From assembly GCA_916613615.1 (NCBI GenBank), contig OU744724.1:19454171-19518170 (forward strand): a stretch of 64,000 nucleotides of DNA, in the 5' to 3' direction. Positions 45,951-59,000 of the stretch are shown piece by piece. The notes beneath the pieces were generated by a model. That model had not been told where the DNA came from. It saw nothing but the letters and a program-made list of their open reading frames with translations, and ran no database searches. The stretch is from Steromphala cineraria (Eukaryota; Mollusca; Gastropoda; Trochida; Trochidae). How positions within the stretch are numbered: the first letter of the stretch is position 1; every line of letters begins with the position of its first letter. The position numbers and the translations under genes were made by a program.

Positions 45951-46379
45951 GATGGTGTTAGGCTTTGTGTATGAAGATGAGAGCAGGGATGCTGAGTTAT
46001 CTGGGGATAAGGGAAACAAGCACTTTAACACTGCTTCACTGCGTTTGGTGGCCCTATCATGCTAAATCAGAGTTGTCAGGGCTCTCTGTCTCCTATAACA
46101 ATACCCCCAGTGACTATTTGTCAAGATTTGGATGGGAAAACTTCTTGTTTATATCCTATCTAAAAAATTGGAATTTACTGCAATTGATTCTTGGTCTTTG
46201 TTCATTTTCCCGGAATACAGTGCATGAAAGTCCATGCCTTCAAAGAGAAATCGCAAATCCTCATGATCAAGCATTCTTAACAAGGCATCTATTTAATGCT
46301 TGCCCCTGGCAAGAAATGTTGGGCCATTATTACCATGGAGGACGAAGAAATCTGAAAGGACTGAAAATAAAACAGAATC

Positions 46380-46640
46380 CGTCCTCGGGAAATCAGATAC
46401 TGTAAAACTTGCCAACAGTGCATTTTCTGTGGTTTCCCCAACTCTATGGAACAACTTGCCGCAGGAAATTAGATCTTCTGAGAACTATGACATCTTCCGA
46501 CAGAATTTAAAAACTTTCCTTTTTAACCATTAACTGTCATCCCTTCTCTGTCATCTTATTTGTAAAGCACCATTGAGCAGCTTATGTTGGATAAAAGGTG
46601 CTATATCAAATGCATTATTATTATTATTATTAATCATCAG
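46380..46640 (+). mobile_element. 3' end of a second LINE lineage with (TTA)n tail
   Basis: The open frame at 46300-46533 ends in a typical non-LTR retrotransposon C-terminus: FSVVSPTLWNNLPQEIRSSE then FRQNLKTFLFNH. It is followed by GTAAAGCACCATTGAGCAGC, TGTTGGATAAAAGGTGCTAT and a (TTA)n tail. The 'LWN-LP..IR' motif, the GCGCTATAT-like phrase and a short microsatellite tail fit L2/CR1-like elements; clade assignment is inference. The 5' part is missing. Confidence 0.75.
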
Positions 46641-48454
46641 TTGAGTCGGAGAACTGCAAGCCTATCTTAAAGATGGACTGAAATGCTATATGGCAACTTG
46701 CGGGATTCGTGAAAATGGGATAGCAATTTGACATTGACTCAACTTAAAATTTCTGAAATCAACATAGTAACGGCTTAATTACGACTTTGTAAGTACACCA
46801 ACGGGGAATCACAGGCCCTTCTAATACGTCATGCGCACGAGACAGTCACGCTTCGGTGCGTTTTATTCTGCTCTCCAGCCCAATTCACCGCTTTCACTAT
46901 AATTTTCTTACCGATTGACGCATGTACAGTGAAATGAGTTTATTCATCCTGACGGATTCATATTTACAATTTGATAAATTCTATTATTGATACCAAAATT
47001 GCAAATGAATTAACATTGAGCTTCCATAGTTCAATTTGCAAACATATGTTCATTGGAGCCTCTATTTCATCAATAGATAAATTCCATCAAACCCATCATT
47101 TAGTCATGTTATTTTTCATGATAATACAAGTATAGCCGATAAATTGCAAGTGTCCATGGTCATTATTAGAATCATTATTGTCCTGTCTCAAGGTATAAAC
47201 CACTATTCAAGATCAAACGATTCAAGTAGAGGTGAAATACAAATTTTGTATGATACGCAAGTTGATAGTGATCTGATTCGACACAATACACATCACGATA
47301 AGCTATATAATTTTTTTGGACAAAATAAAACATTAAAACTTTGATATAAAGACAAAATAAGCCATTTTAAAGTTGACTTAACATATCACAATACAGATAA
47401 ACAAACAGATGTATACGACGTGTGTCGTCAGCCATTAGGTATCATGTTTAACGAATACCAAGATATACCGTTTTCCACTTATTAAGCGCCATGGAGGAGG
47501 ACTGAAATCAAGTCTTCAATTAATTTTTTGTGTAAAATTTCATAGGTTTCTCATGTAAGGTATACCTGGATAGTGAGTGAGAGTAATGTTTTTTAGTTAA
47601 AAGCACCGTTAGGGGGCGCTTATTATGTCGAAACCGGTATCACATACACATATCACACCTATAACCACAAGTAAGGAATTCATGTGACTAGAACGTTTTA
47701 AATTTTCTTAAACAACATGTAACCCCGAGGGGGTACACAATGCAGAAATGGATACATAAAGATATCTTGAGATAACATCGATATTTTGTTTGTTAAAAAA
47801 CATGCGCAAAATAGTCATTTAATGACTTTGAAAACAAACATCATATTTTCAGTCTGTAAAACTTCTCTCAGCCAATCATAACCTGCCACATCACATCGCC
47901 CTTTCTCGCCAAACTGGTCAGGCTATTGCTATTGTTTACAGTATTGAGTCAAGCGGTCACTTACTTACTTGGCGTATAATTACTATACAAACAAAGAAAA
48001 CAAATTTCCAGTATGACGGTTAGTTAGTGAGACATATAATGAAGACATTTACTAATTTTGGTTGAATCTTTTTGACTGTTGATAGCTTAATCACGGCTTC
48101 TACAGAGGGATCTAAAGTCAATTCATCAATGAGACTACATGGTATGTCGTAGCCCTGTCATAGAACAATGTTTCGCATATCTATTTTTAAAAAAGAAACG
48201 GGGTATATGTTTATATTTATGCCGCTCCCTAACAAAATAGTGACGTAACGTAAACATGGACAGATCAGTACACATATCATATACAGTGACAGTAGTGAAA
48301 CAACGATTTTCGAAAACATACAACAAAGCAATTAAATGCTAAGGTTATATCTTCATTAATGGTATAAACATAAGGATATTTCATCAAGGCAAAATCTTAA
48401 TATTCAATCATGTTTTTAAAATCTCTTAGATATTACGGTATAGTTATGTTTTGA
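46641..48454. other. Non-coding stretch, no gene seen
   Basis: No exon recognised. It contains the first copy of the 57-bp direct repeat (47853-47909). Confidence 0.3.
47853..47909 (+). repeat. 57-bp direct repeat, copy 1
   Basis: TCTGTAAAACTTCTCTCAGC through TCACATCGCCCTTTCTCGC is repeated at 49400-49456 with a single mismatch, 1.55 kb away in the same orientation. The neighbours of the two copies do not match. Confidence 0.8.
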
Positions 48455-48719
48455 ATTTAGTAGTCCTAAGTTTACATTTTGTGATGAGTGGTCAGATAAA
48501 ATTGAAGACAAATTAAACAAGTTTCTGAAATGTTTTAAGGAACTTATGAATAATCCTGAAGTAATTTTATATAATCTGAATGAGGTTTTGCTATATACAC
48601 ACTACGAAATATTCGGAAAGAGAGTCATTGAGGCATCATGTCATGAAATTGTATTAAGTTCGCAATACAAGGATATTCAGGATATACACCTTTTGACACC
48701 ATGTTTCATCATGTCTTGA
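48455..48719 (+). pseudogene. Coding-like fragment, possibly from a LINE ORF
   Basis: An open stretch of about 85 codons without an ATG reads FTFCDEWSDKIEDKLNKFLK, then ELMNNPEVILYNLNEVLLYT and EIFGKRVIEA, and ends at TGA (48719). Amino-acid composition looks coding rather than random, and the layout resembles the region between endonuclease and reverse transcriptase of some LINEs. I cannot name the family with certainty. Confidence 0.3.
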
Positions 48720-49849
48720 GCGTTTCTCAATCAAATAAAGAAACAATGTTAGTTTACAAAGCGACAACTCATCAGCGTAAAATAAATACCCTTCTATATC
48801 TTTGTTTGAGATAATGTTATTTCAAATTTTAAATATTTGTAAACTTCTAACGCAAACAACTGCTTGAAATAACAGATATGTATACATATAAGTTTGAATG
48901 CACAAAGTTTAGTTTACATATCATGTGACCAAAGCCTACCTTTTTGAAGTCACTGTAAACGCAAAATACTCCATATCATGTGTACTGAATGTGTTCATCT
49001 CTAGACAGATGCAATGCATATGATAAAATCTAAATGTTTAATTTTTGATTGGATCTAGTTTGTCTTATTGTTTTTGTCCAATGGATGAATATCGCTTTGA
49101 CAACCTGGCGTGTCATAGATGGGCAGACATGCTTGATCTCTAAAACAACATCCCCTAATTCTTGTAACAACATTGTCAAAGAGTGTGAAATATCCCAAGC
49201 GCGACTCCCTAGGCCTGTAATTACACAATCAGTTACGATGTGCCATAACTGTTTAATTACTACTCTGTTTTATTGCCGGACAGATGAAGCTTCTAAATCG
49301 TGCTAAAACATGTTTATTCTGTTTATTTACCACCATTGTCTGTTATATTTACATTGATTAGGCCCATTTCCGTTCTGTATATGATGTAATAATACACAAT
49401 CTGTAAAACTTCTCTCAGCCAATCATAACCGGCCACATCACATCGCCCTTTCTCGCATGCGCAGTAAAGGCAATATCGTTCACCCGGTAGAATCCCTTTT
49501 CAGACTGTCAAATTGAGAAGCCTAAAATTTGCGTACTTTGAAGGGCGATATCTTTGTTATTAGTGGACCGATGAAAACGTTTTTTGGTGTTTTTTTATGT
49601 TGACAATGTTTTCTGTACATATTTACCAATTAACATGGGAAAAATTATGAGGTTTCTTGTTGTTTAAGTATACAGAGTAAAAACATGTTGTTTGAGTTTG
49701 TTTCGTGTCTTTGATACAACAAAAGAGGCTGATGTACAGGACATGATTGAGCCTAAGACAAATGGCTATTTCAGTAGTTCACTGCAGATCTAAACTTGCT
49801 TTTATCGAGGTTTTGGTCAAAATATTATTAACTACAGTCTGAGTGTAAG
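48720..49849. other. Non-coding stretch with second 57-bp repeat
   Basis: Holds the 49400-49456 copy of the 57-bp direct repeat. The open frame at 49049-49306 has a few cysteines but no recognised domain. Confidence 0.3.
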
Positions 49850-51060
49850 ACTACGTCTGGAAGTTCTTTCTCACATACTGCGCAACGTGTGATGATGGTC
49901 GTGTGATAATGGTCGGAGGTGGGGAAGGTTGTGAAGGTGACACATTGCACAGTTTCTGAATTCTTGCTGTCAGTATTTCAGGCACCACATGTAAACAAAT
50001 GTTGATTTTCTTCACAGTGTCTTCCCAAAACAACGGGTTGAAGTCAACAGTCACTGCTTTCATTCACTTCTTTGTGTAGACAACAAAGTCACACTTGGTG
50101 ACTCCCACCACAGCCATGGCACCCTGCACCTGATGGTAGTAGTCTGTGTCCTGCTTGAGTCGTAACGAGGGAGGGAGCAGCTCCTGCATGGGAGGTCAGC
50201 ATCTTACTTCTGTTGGCCTCCCCGACACTCATATCCCTGGCTGAATACGGGCACTTGATCTCAAGCAAGGATGTAGGGTGGCATCTAACAGGACACTATA
50301 CTATTAGGGTTGGCTCGGAGGTTGGGGTAGTCTAGGAGTACATGCAGTTCGGCCTCGCTGACTTCTAGTGACTTGTGAAGGCTTATTTGTCGAGACACGT
50401 AAGCATTACATGCCACAGACTCATAGCGTTGTCCGTATTTGAGGCTTGGGACTGTTATCTGCATCTGATGGAAACTGGCTCCTTGTCTGTATCCCATCAG
50501 GTCTCGCACGAGGTCATCTGGACCTGCATCCCTTGTGGTGACGTAGCGTGCAATGCAGCCGAAGTTGCTTGAAGTGAGACTTCCATGTTTCTGTCGAAAC
50601 CACTCCAAGTTGTTACTCTGTCCAATGGTGAGCTCTGGGATGGAGATAAGATCTGCTGTAGAGTAGGGGAACGAAAGGAAGGCATCAACTTCTGTCAGGA
50701 ACGGAAGGGTCAGTAGCATCACGGAAAGTCTTATGAGGCAGGGAGGCAATCGGTAAAGGCAGGCTGGTCACTGTGAGTTCAGATGAGCAAGCTAGTTCTG
50801 GACAGAGAAGGTGGAAAGATGGAGGCAGGAAGGAGGGCGGAGTGGCTGGGAAGCAAGTGTCTGGAAACCTTGATGGATGAATTGAAGCAACTCCCGAACA
50901 AGCTTGGATCAGGTCAGCTCCTTGACGTCCTCAGCAATAACAGACTTGGCAGCGTTTGTGACAGTGTTACCGTAGTCCTGTGTTGTTCTCCGCCTCTTCC
51001 TGGGATGGATTTCCCGACCGACATCTTGAAATCGCTTCGGTTTGACTGCTGCAGCTGTAA
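49850..51060 (-). pseudogene. YqaJ-type exonuclease (recombinase-like) pseudogene
   Basis: Minus-strand reading, three frames needed. From about 51060 a basic leader (KPKRFQDVGREIHPRKRRRT, then NAAKSVIAEDVKEL), then in 50749-50285 EWFRQKHGSLTSSNFGCIAR and KYGQRYESVACNAYVSRQIS. In another frame comes LLEIKCPYSARDMSVGEANR (about 50250), and in a third DTDYYHQVQGAMAVVGVTK, CDFVVYTKK and WEDTVKKI. Order and motifs (W..RHG.LTSSNFG, YG..YE..A, LE-x-K-C, YYHQVQG.M) are those of the YqaJ/lambda-exonuclease fold, with nuclease residues in the ExK and Gln motifs. The family has spread in mollusc and other animal genomes, often with mobile elements. Two frame changes and in-frame stops show it is dead, unless unseen introns remove them. 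No full gene was reconstructed here. Confidence 0.8.
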
Positions 51061-52110
51061 CATGATACAAATAACTCAAGCTGACATCTCTTGTACATAT
51101 CCTTTATCTCCATGTTCGCCACTCCTTTGCTTCAATGTTTAAATATGTTTCAATCAATAACTTAGCACAAATACACAATCTGAGAGAGTTGCTCACAAAT
51201 TCGATATCTAACATATATACAAAAAGAATTTATTTGAACACCCTCTACTTTGTAAAAAGAAATTTATTATATAAATTTGTTTTATTCAACGACTTTTCAT
51301 TCAAATAATTAAACCCTGTGAAAAATGCGATGGTACTAAATTTTATCTCAATTAGAGAAACTATACACAATGAATATGACAATTCATTAAATGCATACAA
51401 AACCTATAGTACAACAACCATACCCTTATCTTACTTCCACTCGCATGTTTTTAAAGATGGTTGTGTTTATCTAATTGATCAATTATCTGAATAAGGGTTA
51501 TTTATACTAAAGATTTCTCTGCTTACATTATTTCCCTATGAATTATATTCCTGTAGCTAACTTTTTTGTTAAAGAGTATGCAATAGTTACCCACCAAAAC
51601 CGAAGTCGGTAACTATTTTACACACCAGCTCAACGCTTTATCAATCCATTTTCAACATATGACATCAGTTTGATAATGCGGGAATGCATATCTTTCTTAT
51701 ACATAACGAAAAGGTGAAACATTGTCTCTATTGGAGAAACAATGTCAATTTCAAGTAGCTGACAATCCTGACATTGACATGAGCCTCTCAGTGGAGGCAC
51801 GTGCAATCCGCGCGGAACCGTACAAGCTACCACAGTAGATTGTGTACTCATATTCGTATGAGAACAGCTTACAAAAACTTTGATATGCATACATTTGGTA
51901 ACAATGTTTCTTTCATCAATTGTATTCCCATATCGTATATGAAACCAGTTTACACAAACTTAATTAAATATTCATAAAATATTATCAAAGATTTGAGGTA
52001 ATAAATAATCAATATATTAAGAATAATTTACTGTACAATACTGTTCTTCTCGGCAGGAAAAATGTGAAACTTATTCATTAGGTCATGAAAAACATCATGT
52101 ATATTCAACT
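51061..52110. other. Non-coding stretch, no gene seen
   Basis: AT-rich with no recognisable element ends. The open frame at 51630-51890 (minus) has scattered cysteines and no known domain. Confidence 0.3.
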
Positions 52111-52192
52111 GGCCTCTGTGGTCTAATGGTTAACTCACTGGGCTTGAAGGCAACTGGTTACACTTACAGGTTCGAACCCATGTTTAGAGCGC
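52111..52192 (+). repeat. tRNA-like sequence (SINE head or pseudogene)
   Basis: GGCCTCTGTGGTCTAATGG (box A region) and AGGTTCGAACCC (box B) lie about 40 bases apart, with a CTTGAAG anticodon-like loop between. Acceptor strands do not pair, so it is not a working tRNA. Confidence 0.55.
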
Positions 52193-52480
52193 AAAATTTG
52201 TAAATCAAATTATCCTTCCACTTTCAGGTGTACATAGCAATACCAGCGGGTGTTAATCATGAACACCCGCTTTGTCTGATGAACACCTCGGCACGTGCAT
52301 TACACAGACAAAATAAGTTGGTGTAAAAAATGAAAATGAATCTAACTAATTGGATATTATCATAAGAACATGTAGCTGTGAGTTAAAAAATATGGGATGA
52401 TACGATACGTCTCATGATATCAAAGAATGGTATCATTGACTATACATGTTGAAAAAAAAAGAATGGTACATGTCACATGT

Positions 52481-52696
52481 CATCTTCCTACGCAGAGCCA
52501 TCTTCCTACGCAGAGCCTAAAAGGCCAGTTTCCAAACTGTCATTTTATGCCTTGCTGCAGAGACTTTACTTTTTTGTGCTGCTATATAATAGTGCCCCTA
52601 CAGAGTAGAGAGCAAGTACATAAAACTCAAGGCTATGCAGCAAGGCATAAAATGACAGTTTGGAAACTGGCCTTTTAGGCTCTGCGTAGGAAGATG
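52481..52696. mobile_element. 216-bp fold-back MITE with perfect 9-bp target duplication
   Basis: Arms begin CATCTTCCTACGCAGAGCC and pair with GGCTCTGCGTAGGAAGATG at the right end; they run about 70 bp through TTTCCAAACTGTCATTTTAT. The left end has an extra 18-bp copy of CATCTTCCTACGCAGAGC. GTCACATGT flanks it on both sides (52472-52480 and 52697-52705). A degraded copy lies at 45758-45950. Confidence 0.88.
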
Positions 52697-53059
52697 GTCA
52701 CATGTATATCCAATCGCCCATGGTACAAACCTGTGATAAATGACTACTTTTTCAATTTAGACCTCAGCCATTTTCTTATATTCAGATAACATTATGAAAC
52801 TTTTAGGCCTACATTCATTTTCAGTATCAGAGTAATCTTTTAATGAATAAAAGTGATAAAGTAACATTTTTCACCAAAGTCACTTTTTTCATTTCGTTCG
52901 AACTAATAAATTTACAGCGACTAGGTGTAAGTCTAGCTAGCAATCAAATCTGAATACGCATGCGTGATCACATGTTAACTTCCTTCCGGTGAAAGCACAT
53001 GGAGTTTGTTTTGATTTTGATGTAAACAGTTAGGATAATAACAGTCCACGCCCAACACA

Positions 53060-56000
53060 ATGAGGGTTGTTGCCTTAATCAGGTATGTGGGAGTTTTATG
53101 AGATAGAATACTTACTTTTAGTTGACAATCAAATTAAAATCCATATATCTTTCAAGTTTTATCGACCATGATTGTGGACACTACCTGGTAGAAGTAGAAG
53201 TAGAAGATAGCTTTTTGAAAAGGGAATTTCCGAATGAAAAATTATATCCCCACTTTTATTAGGTTTCATTTCATTTATTCATTGAAATATTCATTGACAT
53301 TAATTTTTATCTACATTTATTTAATTATGATGGTACTAAAAATAGATATGCATGAACACTTGCTTGAAAACGGTGTAAGTACCTACACCGAAACGTCGCA
53401 CTCTTGCAATAAAGAAGTTGTAAATCCATAGAACTTGTTCTCATTTATGATGAACTATTTTGGTTTAATGATAATATTTGTCTCTTTCAGCGGTGGGAAG
53501 GACAGCTGCTACAACATGATGCAGTGTGTGTCCGAGGGACATGAAATTGTTGCATTAGCAAACCTCTACCCTAAAGACAAAGGTTTTGGTTTTGGATAAT
53601 ATCAATTACGTTTCATATAACCATCTAATTTGAACATATATAGTGCTCAATTATTTTTCAAAATTTGAAATACATCACTTTCATGTAAGTTTATATAACC
53701 AATAAGCAATGATATTAAAATTGTGTTTAATTTTAAAGTGCTTTTAACCATGCCTTTGTGCAATTATTTTTAGTGAAAAATATATGAATCTTTTGTTCAC
53801 ACTTTGATGGATGTAGATAATAACAGTGTTGGTCTGTGAAATGCACTCAGTGACTTGCTGACTTATACTTTACTTTTGATTGGATAAACATAATATTTTA
53901 ATTTGAATTATAAATCATGCAGGCACTGCCAGTCAGTTGCTATACAAGAATCCCTTCAAAGTCATAGTCACAGTTTTGGCACTTTAACCCTCAGATGAGT
54001 TGGACAGCTACATGTATCAGACAGTTGGCCACCATGCTATAGAGCTGTATGCTGAGGCTATGTCTCTCCCGCTCTACCGGAGGATGATACAAGGCTCGTC
54101 CAGGGAGATCGGCAGATACTACTCCCCTACAGCTGATGATGAGGTGGAGGATCTATACGAACTGCTCAAGTTGGTCATGGTAGGAAGGCAATCTCATTGA
54201 AATCAACAAGAACCAATAATTTTATCTAACCATCTCTGATTTTAATACAACTATCCAAGGGTCATTTCAAGATACATTTGATGGTATGAGGGAAATGTCA
54301 TTAAAATCAGAAAGAACCAACCATTTTATCTAGCTGTCTTTTGATCTTATAACAGTTCCCTTAGTTAATTTAAAGATACGTTTGATGGTATGAAGGCAAT
54401 CTCATTAAAATCAACCAGAACCAATCATTTTAACTAACCATCTTTGATTTGAATACTGCTCCCTGAGTTCATTTCAAGAGACATTTGATGGTAAAGATGG
54501 AAATCTCATTAAAATCAGTCAGATGCAGAACTAAAAAACTTTTAAACCTAGTGGAAGAAACTTGATATGAGGATCAATCAACATTTGTATATATTTATTT
54601 GTAGGATTTTTAACTTCTTAGGAATATTGTTTTTGGTGATTCCCAAGAAAATGTAATCTAAAATTTTGTTTTTGAGAGCAGAACTCAAAAGCTGTAAGAC
54701 CTATTAGTTAATGAAACTTGCCATTTGAATCGGTCAACCTGTGTAGTTGTGCAGCTAAGGTTTTCAACAACCTTGGAATTTGGTGGGAATTTTTTGAGGA
54801 CTGGTGATATTATTCATCCTCTAATGACTCTTGTCTGTTTTCTCCATTGTCTATACAGAGAGAAGAGAATGTTGACGCTGTTTCCTCAGGAGCCATCTTG
54901 TCTGACTACCAGAGAGTCAGAGTAGAAAATGTGTATGTAAATAAAATTCCTCGGTAGTTATATACCAGTTTATGATCAAGTCTTTATCATACCAAGCTAT
55001 ATTTAATTATACCCTCGCTACGAAGTAGTCGGGGTATATAGCGGTCAGCGCGTCCGTCCGTCCGTCCCGTCACACTTTTTGTTCCGCTCATAACTCAAAT
55101 ACTATTTGTTCAAATGTCACGAAACTTCATATGTGTAATCACTATGGTCCCTAGATGTGCCTTTTGTATATTTCGATCAGATGCCCTCATTATATTTTTA
55201 GATTTTAGACTTCTTTGTTGTAGAAGTGACTGTTTGATGAAGTCATTTTTGTTCCGCTCATAACTCGGATATTATTTGTTCAAATGTCACAAAACTTCAT
55301 ATTTGTAATCACTATGGTCCCTAGATGTGCCTTTTGTTAATTTTGGTCAGATTCCATGATCATTATTTAAGATTTTCAACTTCTTTATTGTAGAAGTGAC
55401 TCTTTGAGGAAGTCATTTTTGTTCCGCTCATAACTCTGATACTATTTCTTCCAATGTGATAAAACTGTATATATGTAATGGCTATGGTCCCTAGATATGC
55501 CTTTGTCTATTTCAGTCAGACCACTCTCATTATTATTTTAAGATTTCGATTTCTTTCTTGTAAAAGTGACTCTTTGAGGAAGTCATTTTTGTTCCGCTCT
55601 TAACTCTGATATTTTTTGTTCAGATGAGCCATTCGATGTACTCTCAGTATTTTTGTATGGTTAACTTCTTTCTTAAGATACAGTCACATTGAAAGGACAT
55701 TGAAGATTTTATTAATACATTAATGACTATATAAGAATCATAAATGTCTGAAAACGACATTGTTAGTTTCATAAGAGCTGATATAGCTTACATGCAATCA
55801 GGAAGTCTATATCTGCATTTTCATTGACTTTTAAACAAATTAAAACAGTTTTGCAATTTTGTAGGAATCCTTACTAAGTGTAGTTGTATCTTAGTTTCTA
55901 TAATCACTTAGGGAAGCGGGGGTATAAAAAGTGAGTTTGCTCACTTATTCTCTTGTTTACATAACTTGGAAATAGACATTACCAACAATCTATGCTCTTT

Positions 56001-59000
56001 AGTGTAGTATTTTGAGGCTGTATAAATTCTTTTTTCGTTTTTATCACTTTAAAATAAATGAATCTGTTATATGAAGGTGGTCCCTATTATCGTGGGTCTT
56101 ATTGTTTTACATGTATATTTCCCTTTAAATAAGTACTATCTAAATATTGTTTCTTGTTTTTAAACTCTGCACATATATCCTTCCAAATATGTTAATTAAA
56201 CTTCTATCTATGGAAAATATATTTTTGGACATAGATATAAAAAATCTTATCTGTGTGATGTATTTTATCCGAAGTGTCCCTATTATCAAGGTAATTAGTA
56301 TATAATTAATAAATTATTCTCTGTAGACAAAACCACCAATGTTAGATTATTATTTACCAATTGAATGAAAATTTGTTTGATATCAGGATATTAAACACAA
56401 TATTTGCAAAGCTGTAACACTAAAATTCTAATACAAAGGCGCCTTGTCGCAGTTTTACTGAGCAGCCATTTTTTATAAGTGATTTGAACAATATCTTAAC
56501 AAAATGCCCTTTTTTTACAATTAAATAATAAATATAATATTCCAGTTATATTGCTCCTGAACAGTGAGATCATCGTTTTCACATTAATCGTACCTATAAA
56601 ATTAAAAGAGAATGGTGCAATCTATTTTATGCTCATAAATAACCTACTTTAATCTGGCGAAAAGGTTATAATTTTAGGGTTTGTGGCTTATTTTCGCAGT
56701 AAATGTAATAATTTGTTCAACATCTTTGAAACCATTAGTACATTTTCCTTTCATATATTTCTGTTTGTTATCTATCAAACTATTCACAAACAAATTAAAA
56801 AAACTCTCGGACAATATTTCGTGAAGACAGGATCGTTTCTTAATTAATTGCACATGCAGTTAATATTTCATAAATGAAAATGATACTCAATATTTCAGAT
56901 CACTGAAAATGTGAAAAAATATTACTGAACATTTGAAAAAATGTTTTTTAGATGCCTCAGTATTTAGTTTATTCATCTATGATGTGCTTTGACAATATAA
57001 ATATTCCTTGTAGGCATTGGAGACTCAACTGAGTTTACCACGATAATAGGGTTACCACGATAATAGGGTCACTAGCCATACCATAATTTTTTAGTATTAC
57101 CATAAGTTTATTCATTCCCTGTTAGTTCTTGAAAAACATTCCCTTGTTTTCTGGTGACAACTTTCCAATGAAAGGCCTCAATTATGAATATTATGTTCAT
57201 CTATTCATATTTTAAGAGCTACTGTTCCATTATCTCTGGTTTACAAATCTAATCCTGTCAAATTTTCAGTTTTGGAAGACATTTGAAACAAGCAATTTCC
57301 TTTTGTTTTTTTAAAACTACAATCACAGTTTAATGATGTTTTATTATAGCTGTCAGAGACTCGGCCTTGTATCGTTAGCCTATCTGTGGAGACGAAACCA
57401 GGAGGAGTTGATGAAGGAAATGATTGAGTGTCAAGTAGAAGCTGTTATAATCAAAGTAGCAGCATTAGGTAAGAATTGAATTCATGCAAGGAAATAGATT
57501 TGTCTTACCCGATATATATAACTAATCAAAACCAAGTAAATTGAATGAGGTGTATGAAATATACCTGAAATGAACTCAGACAGGATACAACAGAATGAGT
57601 GTAATGCAATTTGCAAGAAACCTCGGTAGCTCAGTTAGTACAGGCACTGTATGACAACATTTACGACAAGTATTTCAAACCTAGTGTGTTTGAAAATCAG
57701 AGACATACTGGAAGTCACTAGGTTTATCTTCAGGTTCATTCGTTAGTTTTGACAATAAAATAATTGTCACTTATGATTTGTACAGAGATTTTGGTTGTTC
57801 TACAGGTCTTGAACCAAAGAAGCACCTCGGAAAATACCTGTCTGAAATATATCCTCATATGCAAAAAAAGGTAAAATGTCTGATATTTACTTCTATGATC
57901 TTGGAGAGAATAATAAAAGAATTGTATATTTAAAGTATATTTTAATGTGCCATCATTCTGATAAGGGAGGATTATACGGTAGAACATGATATAACGAACT
58001 CCAAGGGACCAACAAATTTAGTTTGCTTATATCCGGTGTTCGCGTTTAGTTGTCATACATAGGGCTTTTGATGGGACTTAAAAATTTGTTCATTTTGCAC
58101 TATATCAGAGTTTGCTATATCTGTGTTCTACTGTAATGTAATATGACCCGTAACTTATCAATCTTTGAATGACTTTTTTTATGATTTGAGCCAAATAAGG
58201 GTGAAGAATTCATAAAATTTCAAGTTAACAATTGTAACATTTTATTTTAAGGATCACCCTTTCTGCAAAAAACATAGTCCATTGTCAGATTTCAAGTCAA
58301 CTCCTAAGAGTATTGATCCAAGCTGCACTTTATAGTCTCAATGATGATGACATTGTGTTTAAGGAAGCTGAATTTGGTCTCCATATCTGCGGGGAAGGGG
58401 GAGAGTTTGAAACATTCACTCTTGACTGTCCGCTCTTCAACAAGAAACTAGTCATGTTCGTATTATCATTTTGTAATGGGAACCGTATATAGATCCATAA
58501 GATCTTAATAACTGCAGTCCCCACCAGTGGCCTTCAGTGACCTTCCCTCATCATCTGCGGGCTGCTACAACCTAGCACGCACTTAGCACCGTCACCTTTG
58601 TCTTATCATATCGGACAATAACAAACAAAAAACTGCCTTAGCTTTCAAAATAAATTGCACAAAATGATTCTACAATCATGTTACATGGAGCCATGAAAAA
58701 AAACATCGATGCGATGAAAAACTTCTGGTTAAAAGCACCACGTGGTGTTGAATGAACAATTTCAATAATATCTCAATATATTAAATCTGATGCAGTGACA
58801 ATAAACATGTGATATGTTTTTTGTTAAGGGGGCAGTAGCACGTTTTTAGGGGGGAATATAAGGTGATGTCAAGAAAATAAAAATTAATGGTTCAAATTGA
58901 AAGACAATGTACTTAAACTAAATGGAGCAGTAATAATTCAAATATATAATGTTGCGTTTAGCCATGCTTTTTCTTACACAAAATGAATTAAAGGTGTTCA

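Noticed and set aside
45965..46405. 146-codon open frame before the LINE 3' end
   Set aside because: Not in the same frame as the recognised LINE C-terminus and with no reverse-transcriptase motif; at best frameshifted debris.
50783..51142. 119-codon plus-strand open frame
   Set aside because: It is antisense to the basic leader of the YqaJ-type pseudogene, whose motifs on the minus strand are recognisable.
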